A DNA stretch of 64,000 bases from Schizochytrium sp. TIO01 (Eukaryota > Sar > Bigyra > Thraustochytrida > Thraustochytriidae), in the NCBI GenBank assembly GCA_004764695.1, contig SMSO01000007.1:451501-515500 (forward strand), in the 5' to 3' direction. The notes under the pieces were generated by a model. That model saw only the letters and a list, made by a program, of their open reading frames with translations, ran no database searches and was not told the origin of the DNA. Below are positions 36,426 to 46,500 of this stretch, in pieces. Made by a program: the position numbers and the translations under genes. Positions within the stretch are counted from its first letter, which is position 1. Each line of letters opens with the position of its first letter.

Positions 36426-36911
36426 TCAAGGGTAGCGGAGCTGAAGAATACCTTGGCTAACGTGGAAGGCGAGGCTGAAGAACCTGTTGCGGTCCTCAGG
36501 CTTGGCCAGCTTGAAGCCGAGGCGGTCGTAGAGGGTTTCTGCCACAAGGCTAAGCACAATGACGGAGCTGAGGTCGTAATCGAACCGTGTTGAGCGCATC
36601 TCCAGAAGTGGCCATTTGCACAGAACGATTTCAATGAGGGCTGCCTGAAGGCCCTCGACGGTCTTGGCGCCAAAGGCAGCGTGTGCCTTCTTGGCGTAGT
36701 CGCGCCCGATCAAAGACTTGAGCGACTTTGTCTTGATCTTTTCGCAGGGCGCGACGTTCTGCTGGGCCTGTTTCCACGCAAGCACCAGGCCGTAGAGCTT
36801 GGTCTCGCGCTTGTACTCGAGGTTGTAGTCCACTGAGGTTTTGCGCCAGTCGTGATCGCGTTCGTCTTCAAACACGAAGACTTCTGCGCGGTCCGCGAAT
36901 GTCACGGTCAT
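36426..36911 (-). CDS. Small orphan protein, 161 residues, function unknown
   Basis: I do not recognise this protein, but the frame looks real. It has a good start context (ACCATGACC at 36911), a balanced amino-acid composition, and alternating hydrophobic and charged segments unlike the low-complexity frames nearby. The N-terminus MTVTFADRAEVFVFEDERDH has a beta-strand, acidic-patch layout loosely like the VxF-plus-acidic segment of protein phosphatase 1 regulators. That is a weak inference, and no basic residue precedes VTF. The rest is predicted helical (KLYGLVLAWKQAQQN, VEGLQAALIEIVLCKWPLLE, SSVIVLSLVAETLYDRLGF). There are no membrane segments or targeting peptide. A GTATTC sequence near the 3' end could be a splice donor, in which case the last ten residues would differ. 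A GA tract lies about 60 bp upstream of the start on this strand. Confidence 0.6.
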   Translation of the reverse strand: MTVTFADRAEVFVFEDERDHDWRKTSVDYNLEYKRETKLYGLVLAWKQAQQNVAPCEKIKTKSLKSLIGRDYAKKAHAAFGAKTVEGLQAALIEIVLCKWPLLEMRSTRFDYDLSSVIVLSLVAETLYDRLGFKLAKPEDRNRFFSLAFHVSQGILQLRYP

Positions 36912-36972
36912 GGTTGCCAGTGTTTTACAGGTCTGCCGGCCTCCTCGCTTGCTTCGTCACTTTTCCTATCTC

Positions 36973-36997
36973 TGCTCTCTCTCTCTCTCTCTCTCTG
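36973..36997. repeat. (CT)n dinucleotide repeat
   Basis: About twelve CT units. On the minus strand this is a GA tract about 60 bp upstream of the orphan gene's ATG, so it could be part of that promoter or 5' UTR. Confidence 0.9.
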
Positions 36998-37469
36998 GCA
37001 GCTCTTGTTGCTTCTTGCCCGTGTCTGACTTGGCAAGTCCCTGATGCTGCCGACGCTCTTGCTGTCGTTGTAAATCCCCCTGCTTGGCGGAATTCTTGCT
37101 TTGACGAGGTCGTGCTACCTCTGATATCTCTGATCTCGCGCCGTCGACAGGGCCACCCACCCACCACGCTGAGTAGCAGCTGGCAGCCGCTGTTTCCGTT
37201 TCTTCCGTTGCGATCTACCTTTGCTTGCTCGTGGCGCAGGTTCGCGTCCCGTACTCTCTTTTCTTGCTTTGCTCGACTTTGACTGCCTGGGCTTGTGGAG
37301 TTTCGATTCTGGTTCTGCTCTTGCCGGGACCTCATCCAATCTCGCCTCTTCTTCCTCTCTTTTTATTTATCATTACGGTTCCTCATCATTGAAACAACAA
37401 AACAAACCTGAAAATGTTCACAATCATCATATTACCACTTCATTTAAAAAAGCTTTCTTTCATCCTTTC

Positions 37470-37490
37470 ATTCATTCATTCATTCATTTC
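37470..37490. repeat. (CATT)n microsatellite
   Basis: About five CATT tetramers. The same unit recurs at 39244 and 40404. Confidence 0.9.
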
Positions 37491-38527
37491 TTCCGCTTTC
37501 AAAGAAAGTTCATCTCTTTTCTCTTTCTTTCTTCTCTCTCTCTTTTCTCTCTCTTCGCCACTCCCAACTTAAAATAAAGCACCATTAATACTCTTACCGG
37601 GTACCCACTAGTAAACCAAAGTTTCATTTGTTTTTGTCTTTGTTTAATCCAAACTTCTATTTTATTTATATTTTGGTGCAGTACTAAGCACCTACTTAAT
37701 ACTGCTACTTCCATATCATTCTGTTCGGCCTTTTAACTTTTGCACCAATCCAGATGATACAAGTTCAATAAGGCTTTAATTTCCGAAAAACTTTTATCGA
37801 GCTTACTAGTGCGTAGTGAGTCTTATTGCAGTTGCCCTCCATCTTTGCTCAGCTGAAGTACCTTCTTTGCCCCCTCACTACAGAGAAGCCGGTTGGCTCG
37901 CCACCTCTGTCCGTACTGTTTTGAGTAGGTAGCCCTATCAGTAAAAGTGCGACCACGTACTCAGTGGGGACAGATTCGGGACATCCTTCTGGAGACAGCG
38001 CGGGCGAACCTCGCGAAGAGCATGGCGCCTCTTGCACTTGTCATGGGCCTGCTTCTGAAGGTTCCTTGCTGCGAGTTGGGCGTCTCTTGCCCGAGGCGTG
38101 ATCAGCTTCGGGCGGTTCTGTGCTGGTTTTGGGATCCATCAAGGCGGCCACACGCTGGATGCCTGGGTTTATTGGTTTGTTTCTTTGTTTCTTTGTTTGA
38201 TTCTTTCCTCCAAGTTCTCCTGCAGCCTGAGACTCCTTCGACTTCAAGTTTTTTGTATTTATGGAAAATAAAATGATGAGAAATAGATAATTAATTATTT
38301 TCCCCCCAAAGGCTTTAATTCGAGTTTTCAGTTCTGTAATTATAAACGTCCAACGCCGCGATATCTGCTCCGAATGAACGAATGAAGGGACTCCCTTTAC
38401 TCCCTCGCCTCGCTATTATGCGGCCCTCAGAAAGAAAGTGCCACTGCTCCCTTTTTATAAAACTCGAGCACGGCAGCTGACTTTTGATCTCTTCTACTTA
38501 TTTTTCATTGTTGAATACTAATTTATT

Positions 38528-38567
38528 AAAAAAAAAAAAAAAAACTTAAAAAAAAAAAAAAAAAAAA
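38528..38567. repeat. Two poly-A runs
   Basis: A runs of about 17 and 20 are separated by CTT, in an AT-rich patch. Confidence 0.9.
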
Positions 38568-38640
38568 CTATTTTCTTTCTTTCTAAGTAATTAAGGAGGA
38601 GAAGAGATCAGAAGAGACGCGAAGAGAAGGAAGAAGAAAG

Positions 38641-38658
38641 AAAAGAGAGAGAGATAGA

Positions 38659-38690
<32 letters not shown>

Positions 38691-38695
38691 AAGAA
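38641..38695. repeat. (GA)n-type purine tract
   Basis: GAGA units with interspersed GAAA and one T. With the preceding 38594-38640 it makes a purine-rich tract of about 100 bp. Confidence 0.85.
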
Positions 38696-38847
38696 GGCAC
38701 TTGACGCCTTTCTTTCTTCCTTTGCCATTCTCCGCTCTTTTCGTCTCTTCGCTTCTCTTTGACGGGGTTCTTCAACACGTCACAATAAGTATCTCTCCAG
38801 CTGTACAGCAGCGTGGGCCTCGGCATCGTCAAGTTTCTCATTGCATT

Positions 38848-38952
38848 GCACTCCATCGTATTGCATTGCATTGCATTTCATTTCATTGCATTTCATTGCA
38901 TTGCATTGCATTGCATTGCATTGCATTGCATTGCATTGCATTGCATTGCATT
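38848..38952. repeat. (ATTGC)n pentanucleotide array
   Basis: About twenty copies of ATTGC with a few variants (ATTTC) at the left end, so the left edge is more diverged. A second array of the same unit and orientation lies at 43508. Confidence 0.95.
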
Positions 38953-39243
38953 CTTTCCTTTCTCATTGTCACTGTTTATTGTCCTTTCGAGGTCCCCGGA
39001 ATTCCTGGAATTACTGGCGCTGCCGAACTCAGGCACAAAGGAAAAGCAATGACAGAGAGCAGTGAATCAATCGATTGACACAGAGAGCAGAACGACGACG
39101 GGCAACAAAACCCGCCGGCGGACGCGGACCCCTGCGCCTGGCACTAGGCTCCGCTCGCAGAGGGAGGCTGCCATGCGCTGCAACGGACGGCTCAGACAGA
39201 TCAGCCAACCATCGCTGTGCTCGAGGTCCCCTATTTCTCTCTG

Positions 39244-39290
39244 TTCTCTCATTCATCCATTCATTCATCCATTCATTCATTCATTCATTG
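39244..39290. repeat. (CATT)n microsatellite
   Basis: CATTCATT repeats with two CATC variants. Confidence 0.92.
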
Positions 39291-39299
39291 ATTTCCATA

Positions 39300-39372
39300 T
39301 TTATTTTGTTTCGTTTGTTTATTTTGTTTTATTTGTCTATTTTGTTTTATTTGTTTATTTTGTTTTATTTGT
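39300..39372. repeat. 20-bp tandem repeat of TTGTTTATTTTGTTTTATTT type
   Basis: About three and a half copies of a T-rich unit of roughly 20 bp, directly after the CATT array. Confidence 0.88.
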
Positions 39373-39955
39373 TTTCCGGCGAAGAAAAGAAGAGAAGGGA
39401 AGTGCCGCCAGTAGCAGCTGCCTAGCGCGCAGTAGGGCCCCTGCTTTCTTTCTTCGCCCCTTTGAGGTTGTTTGGAGAAAGAAGAGAATTCTCATCACCG
39501 TCACCAGTTTCTCTTCTCTTTCTTTCTGTTCCCTGAGTTTGGTACATCACAGCTGCGTGGTTCTGCGAGGCCTTGGGGCCTAAGGGGTGCTAGTGGTTCC
39601 TGGTAGGATGAGGTTCTCCGTCGAGCGGATCTTGGAATTGTGGCGCTCATCTTCGCCGTCGCCGTCGCCGCCATGATCGCAGCGAGAGAACTAACTGGCT
39701 GTCTGCTCGATTGAGCTGGCGACGGTCAGCGCGAAAGAAACCTCGAAGCTTCTGGCCCGAAAGACTGCTGCTTGTATTTTGGGGCGAGGTTAGGCTGTTT
39801 ATTTCTGGGTTCGCACGAACGTTGGTTCATGCGCTCGAGGATTCCGTAGCTTTCGAGGGGCACGCTTCTTGAGCGAGGAGTTCAAGTTGAACCTGGACTT
39901 CAAGTCGAAGCTAAGTAGAAGTTGGAGTCGAAGCTGGAGTCGAAGCTGAAGTTCA

Positions 39956-40056
39956 AGATGAACTTGAACTTGAACTTGAACTTGAACTTGAACTTGAACT
40001 TGAACTTGAACGAACTCGAACTCGAACTCGAACCCGAACTTGAACTCGGACTCGAA
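39956..40056. repeat. Hexanucleotide minisatellite (AACTTG, then AACTCG)
   Basis: About eight perfect AACTTG hexamers are followed by AACTCG variants, flanked on the left by more diverged six-base periodic sequence from about 39880. The + strand reads as alternating Leu-Asn and then Leu-Glu, but there is no gene context. Confidence 0.93.
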
Positions 40057-40403
40057 TGGAGTAGAATCTTCAACCTCTTATGCGCTGCTTTATATCTTGA
40101 AGATCCCTCGACATAAGAACTTGGAGAGAAACGGGGGAACATTTCCGTCATCCGTCCAGATAAATGCATCATTGCAAACAAAGGTCGACGACAGAGCCGC
40201 AGGAGATTCTGTAATTCAAGCCGCCCAAGTTCGCCGACGGGTTAGCTGCTGAGGGCAGGCAGTCCTTGGGCTCTGGCCACCGTGACAGCGGCCGAGTGCA
40301 CGTGTCTTTGCCTCCAGGAAAGCCTAGGCGGGCGAGAACCTCGCGATGGTCCGCTCCGAGCTGCTCTGAGAGCTCTTTTTGTCATCAGTACGAAGTTGAT
40401 CAA

Positions 40404-40435
40404 TTCGTTCGTTCGTTCATTCATTCATTCATTCC
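40404..40435. repeat. (GTTC)n to (CATT)n microsatellite
   Basis: GTTC tetramers grade into CATT tetramers. Confidence 0.88.
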
Positions 40436-40875
40436 TTGGTTTATTGACTGGTTGATGGATGGACAGACTGCAATTAATTCTGCGATCAATGCCGTTCGGC
40501 GTCTTCTCTTCTCCTCTTCTTCTCGTGCCCGAATGCATCTCTTGGATTGCGGTTATCTGCGCCAAAACCCATTGTTGCGATCGCAGCGGTGTCCTGAAGA
40601 AGACAGTGCTGCGTTCGTGGCGTGGGTCTGGGCTCGAGTTCGAGCGAGTTCCTGCTCGCTGCCTGGAAAACTAACTCACAATCTATCCAGTTTCCAGGCC
40701 CCCTCCGGCACGTTATGGAACACGGTCGTGGCGTACATGGACGATGAGCTGACTGACTCTGACTGAGCACATAACCAACTCAGCATCACTCGCGAGCTCA
40801 CAACACAAACTTGCTGACCGGGCTGAGGAATCTTGCAGCCGAGTCAGAGCTGGCAGCATTCCTCTGCAAGACATG

Positions 40876-40985
40876 CCTTCGATGATGCCATCTTCGATGA
40901 TGTCATCTTCGAGTTGGTCGCCAACTCAGTTCGTCGTTTCCGTTCACTCGCTCTGTAAGAACTGGGCTCTGTAAGAACTGGAGCT
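40876..40985. repeat. Two short tandem duplications
   Basis: Near 40880-40912 the unit CTTCGATGATG(C/T)CAT is present about two and a half times. Near 40950-40980 the unit CTCTGTAAGAACTGGG is present twice. Confidence 0.75.
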
Positions 40986-42121
40986 TTGCCTTCAGGTACT
41001 AACTAACAAACCGTCTGCTGTGTTTTGCCACATGAGAAGAAGGGCTCTGAAAACGAGAAGACAGCGCAGACCCATTTTGCCACCTCGACCAGGGCCAGCA
41101 GTCGGTCGGTCAAAGTTTATTTATCACTCGCGCTGCGAGCAATCCGACTCCTGCGATGATGGCGGTGGCGATGACGCTGATGGCGATGGTGATGGTGGTT
41201 CTTGTTGTCCTTATTCTTGTCATGACTCATATTTATTTTTTATTATTAAATTTAATATTTTATAAATAATAAAATGTAAATCAAAGATTAACGAACATGA
41301 AGCGATTGATTAATCTTTCTTTCTTCAGTTTCCACCATTATCGCTGTGACTTTCTTTCTAAATAAAAGCAAAAACAACAAAAGGGAAGATGAAAGAAACA
41401 CTTCGCAATGGCATAAAACTGGAAATTACAATCCAGCCAGCCAGCGTGCGAAGATAGATAGATAGCTAGACAGAATCCTTGAGCGATATCTCCAGCTCAA
41501 AGATTCGAGCAGAAACCCGAACAAACAAGAGCTTAAACGCGAACCTGCACGCAGCAAGCAGAAATTACCTGAAGCTCTTCAGCCAGCGCAGCCTCCCTTT
41601 CGCGAATCTTGCGATCGCGCGGCGGGCGTCCGTTGCGTGCTGCTCGCTACCCTTCTAAGAGCACCCTAGTTCTGCAGAACCGACGCGGAACCCACCGCAC
41701 TGCTCTCTCAGGCGGTAGGACCTGGTTAAGCGGGGCTAGCGCTCAAGCCTCGCCGGCTTTTTCTGGTGGCGCAATACTGCGAAAGGTGAAGAATAAAGTA
41801 AACACAGAGAGAGAGAAAATAGTAATAATCAAGTTCAAAGAATGCTGGAAATGAGGAGGGCATCGAACAAGAACAATTATCCAATGGCGGTTCGACTGTT
41901 GAGGAAGACGGCCGCTTTCGCTGGAGGTTTGGTCGGTGAGCGGAGGGAGGGGTGTCTTCGAGGGTTTCCGAACGTTGGCGCCGGCGAGCGCAGGCTCCCT
42001 GCGTGTGACTTTGAAGGTGCAGAAAACCAATTGGACGCACCGCACGGGAGATTTTTTGGCTCCTTACTCTTCGTTTTGTCGTCTTTTTTTTCCTCTTCCT
42101 TTTCTTCTTATTCTTCTGAAT

Positions 42122-42151
<30 letters not shown>
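42122..42151. repeat. (GAAA)n microsatellite
   Basis: Seven GAAA tetramers. Confidence 0.95.
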
Positions 42152-42152
<1 letters not shown>

Positions 42153-42977
42153 TCTGAAGCTTTTAGCATCATCTCATAGTTCGAAAGTTTTTAATATGAA
42201 AATCATTATATGTATGAAAAGATATGTATATATATGTATATACTTTTAAACAATATGAAAGATCTCAAGGGAGATAAAAGAGAAGAGAAACAATCATTCG
42301 TTTCGATAAATTACAATCAATGGAAACTTGGTGGTGTGTAGTACATACGTTCATAAGAGCCTCCGTACGAAGGAAAGGGAGAGGAAAGCAAGATTCTAAG
42401 TAAGGCTCTCAGGACCAAGCCTTCCAGGCCGATCTTGGCCAGCAAGCACGCTTTGGGAGCTCTTCTGCCAGGTTTCTTTCATCTTTTGACTCATCTTCGC
42501 TCTTTCGCCGCGTTGATCAGAAAGGTGCCCTGAACTGATTGAGTGCAGCTCAGTGACTTCTTCTTTCCTGAAAAATAAAATATAATAATTAATTTATTGT
42601 AATTATAAACATTGAATCATAATACGCATGCTACCTATATATATGTTGGTCTCTGCTCACGAGAATCGTTGTGATAAATGAGAATAGTCACTCAGTAGAA
42701 TCAATCATAGCTTTGGAATGGTTGTTTTTGCTTCTTCTGCAAATAGTATTACTGTTTTCTCTTTAGCTTTTTTTATTTTATTAAAAAAAACAATTGTTTG
42801 AAAAAAGAGGGAAATAAGTAAAGCTTTGAAAGAGATGTGAGGTACAGCTACGTGAAACAATAGGAAATGGACAATGCCTGTGAAGAAAGAAAAGTGAGAA
42901 CGAGCAGTTTTCGCTGGCTTCTTGCGGTATTCAAGGCGACTATGAAGAAACGAAGAACCATCGTGAATCACAATTGA

Positions 42978-43018
42978 TGATTTAGGATTTGATTTGATTT
43001 GATTCGATTTGATTTGAT
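42978..43018. repeat. (GATTT)n pentanucleotide repeat
   Basis: About eight GATTT units with one C variant. Confidence 0.92.
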
Positions 43019-43462
43019 TGATTAAGTTAGTGAGCGACCACTGATAAGGATGACCAATCGTGCACACGCGGAGCTAGCGGGTTTTGGGCATAAAAAACTG
43101 TCTGAGTTAATAAATAAGTACTTTGCACCAAATTACACATTCGGATTGTTGTACAATCGCGAGGAAACAAACAGCTTGTTTGATATAATCCCAATTGAAT
43201 CATTTAATTGATCACGTTGATTCACTGATTGACCCGTGGATTTGTGGAATAAATTCACGGCGCCTGGAGCACTAGAAAACCATCGAATGCGAGAGACAAT
43301 GCATGCAGGCTGAGGCCGACTTTGATCGAGCTCACGCACAGAAAAAAAGTTGTATCTTGAAAGCGCTGCGCAACTATCAATGTCTCAGCGAATCGACGCC
43401 GCGGCTTCCACACGCCAGCGAGGGCCAGCTGAACCGTGGGGCAGCACCTCTTCAGTTCGTAG

Positions 43463-43495
<33 letters not shown>
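43463..43495. repeat. (GATT)n microsatellite
   Basis: Eight GATT tetramers, 13 bp before an ATTGC array. Confidence 0.95.
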
Positions 43496-43498
<3 letters not shown>

Positions 43499-43507
43499 CA
43501 GATCGTT

Positions 43508-43580
43508 TGCATTGCATTGCATTACATTACATTGCATTGAATTGCATTGCATTGCATTGCATTGCATTGCATTGCATTGT
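43508..43580. repeat. (ATTGC)n pentanucleotide array
   Basis: About fourteen ATTGC units, two of them ATTAC and one ATTGA. It has the same unit and orientation as 38848-38952. Confidence 0.95.
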
Positions 43581-46500
43581 ATTCAGCCAGGGCGCACAAT
43601 AAGAGCGCGGGAGGTTCGCAGAGCTGCTTGGGCTTGAAGGAAGACTCTGACGCCGCTGCGCCTAAGCGAAGAATCGAAGGTAGGATGAAGTTGAGGCGAA
43701 GTTGAGGTCTCGTTACCAAGAATAAAGTTTCGTGACCATAAGGCAGACGGACATTACGATGGGGTGCCGCGCTTCGCTGTTATGTATGATGGCGCGAACG
43801 AAGGAGCGTACGCCGGGGGGTGAGGAGCGATCGATGCGGGATTTCGATGGGCGCTTCCTCCGCAGAGGTGGAGAAGAGCAGATCAAGCTCGCATTTCTCG
43901 TGGCAGCTACTGGCTGGACGATCTTGGTCCCGAAGTTTTGCAGGAAGCGACGGCGAACGTGAAGGCTCTGGCACCCTGAAGTGGTGCTGCGAACTTGCAC
44001 GCAACGCCTGCCGGTCTGGTCCACGCACGAGGGAGGTTAGGGCGTCGCTTGCGATGTGCTCGCCTGGATCTACCAGAGCTCCGAGCCTCAAGTGATCGGG
44101 GAGGATGTGGCAAACTGGTTTTCAGACAAGCTCGCTGGTTTGGGCTTAGGGAGCAGACGTGAGCGAGCGAGCCTGGGAAAGTCGGCCAACTTGAAGCGGT
44201 GGGTCGTGCAGGCCTCGCCAAGTTCTCGAAACAGCAGCGAAGAGTTTCCCGAGTCGAACTTGAGGTTTCGAAGAGCTGTCTGAAGCGCCGCTTGATTGCA
44301 CAGGAGGAGACAGCGCATGCATGCGTCAACCATGAGAGCTCAGCTGTCCACTGTCTTTCATGACATTGGATTCTGAGGTCTGTCGTGTGCCCACTTCTTC
44401 GCACTTTTTCTGCCAATTCTGGGAAAATCGCCAGCGCGTTCATTCGCTGTCTTCGCAGAGCGGCTCTGGGCTGATCAAGATGTTGGTTGACACGCTCGCG
44501 AGAAACGGCGTAGCTAGCTGTGAACTTTTGCTTTGGTGGTACTGGGCTCTTAACCTAAATTGAGGCCTCAATAGCACAATCTCGTCAGCGTTGAGCATCT
44601 CATGCATTCTCTTCGGTTCTCTTCGATTCTCTTCGCTTCCCTTCTTTTGGCTTTTATTTTATTTATAAATATAATTTTTTAAGATATACAATTTTAATGT
44701 AAAAGAAACAAAATAAAACTTTTACCAACAAACAAAAAATGGTACCGTAAACCTATAATACAGCATTTGTATCAATACTCATAGATGCCTTCTATTAGGT
44801 AGATAAGAATAATAGGAAATAAGTCATTCTTCTTCCTGAACTTTAAAAATAAAACAGAAATACAAATACAAATATTGATTTCGTCAGATTGAACAAAGTC
44901 AATTTGCCAAAAAGATAAAAAAATGTCGTGAATCAGCTGAGATGATCGTATCATCATGGTAGAAAAGCAAAGTAGCACGTCACGGTCTTCTTATCTAAAT
45001 TTGAGCAATTTCAATACGATAAATTTGTGACAAAGAAATACTCGAAGAGCGATAAAGAATTGGTTTCGGGGCTCCGCAGCAGACGAGGCTGCAGTCGCTT
45101 TGTTGTATAAATTTTACTTTAAATTTAAAATTTAATAAAAGCTAGTTGATACAGATATATTAGACATTAGACGATAAGTTTCGAGGGAAAGTAATTCAAT
45201 GTACAAGTTAGGAATACAATCAGCACGCCCTTTCGGCCCTATATTTCAAAGGTTGCATAGAGTGCCCCATGGAAACATATTAATTAAGGGCGATCGAGTG
45301 CAACAGTAACGTTGAATGGAGTTCACCCTCTGATCCTACAAAGGTTAGAGATATAGGGCAGTCTATTTATTCAAGGTATTCAATTTACACAGCCTAGGAT
45401 GGAGATCTGGATCAAATAGCAGAACTCAATCTCTGACGACGAGGACGAAACATGTTCTTTCACGAAGTTCCATCCAAGTTAAATGATAGAGAGGAGTAGC
45501 CTCTGGTGAACCTGTGTGCGCCCCTCTATCTGCGAATGCAGTCGTAAAAACGCGAACGAAAGGCAATAAATCAAAGTGAAGCGCTCTGTGTCCTTGTGGG
45601 GTGCTTCCTTCAATCGCTAAACCCTCACTTCAGTTTGTAAGCGATGCGATGCTTTCGAAACAGGGCTTGTACACTAACATCAATCATAACAAACTACTTG
45701 AATTAGCATCATGTTTGTAAATGGATTCCCACGGCGCTCTTGGGATTCAGTTTAAGGAATACCATGTGCTCCCTAAGTCAACATCAAAAGACCGATTCTT
45801 AAGAGAAACGAGGTTCTTGATCTTAGCCCTAGGGTTTTCAAGCTTTTGGGAATAGTCACGTTGTGAAACGAGGTATCAGAATGGCAATCAAGTCAGAATT
45901 GCCCTTTTAAACCCCCATAGTATTTTGAAAAGATCAAACATACTGTGACGAAGGTTTGGTAAAAGCAACTTTTCGTCAGAAGATGATTTTTATTTTTTTA
46001 AAGAAAAAAATTAAATTGATTCTGTGGTACATAATTAGTAGGTAGATAGGTAGGTATTAGCTCATTTATGCTTAGTTTATTTTATTTTTTTTTAATGGAA
46101 AATGGAAAAAGGAAAAAATTGCCTATACACGAATACATGGCGTAGCACGCGACAACTTGCACGCGCTGCTCCCGAGTCCACTGCAGCTTGTGGAGTTGGA
46201 GCCCTTAAGCTAACTTTCCAGCTCAACTCTTGAGAAAAAGTTGATGTGTCTGTACCTGATTTTTGCCATATATCTCACCCATCATTTATCAGAGGCCTGC
46301 GTGTCCATCTTGATTGGGGAGCTGTCGCGCGTGATTGTAACGCGAGTCCATTGACCAAAAGCTTGCAAATAGGCTAAGCGTGAAGCTGCTAATCAAGGCT
46401 AGATATGACGTTCGGGACATTTTGGCAGGCGAGACGAAGTACTTGACCCTCTCCGGCACGCTCCCAAGCTGGTGAGTCCATCATTCTTTTAGAATAGTAC

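Noticed and set aside
36110-36673. 187-codon minus-strand frame overlapping the orphan gene
   Set aside because: It is the out-of-frame shadow of the 161-residue frame over its first half and becomes repeat-like afterwards; it could only matter as a spliced 3' exon, for which there is no evidence.
43508-43580. Regularly repeated short units considered as a CRISPR array
   Set aside because: Units are contiguous pentamers without spacers; these are ordinary microsatellites.
43907-44443. 178-codon minus-strand frame in GC-rich DNA
   Set aside because: GC-rich DNA has few stops, all frames are open here, and no frame shows protein-like patterning.
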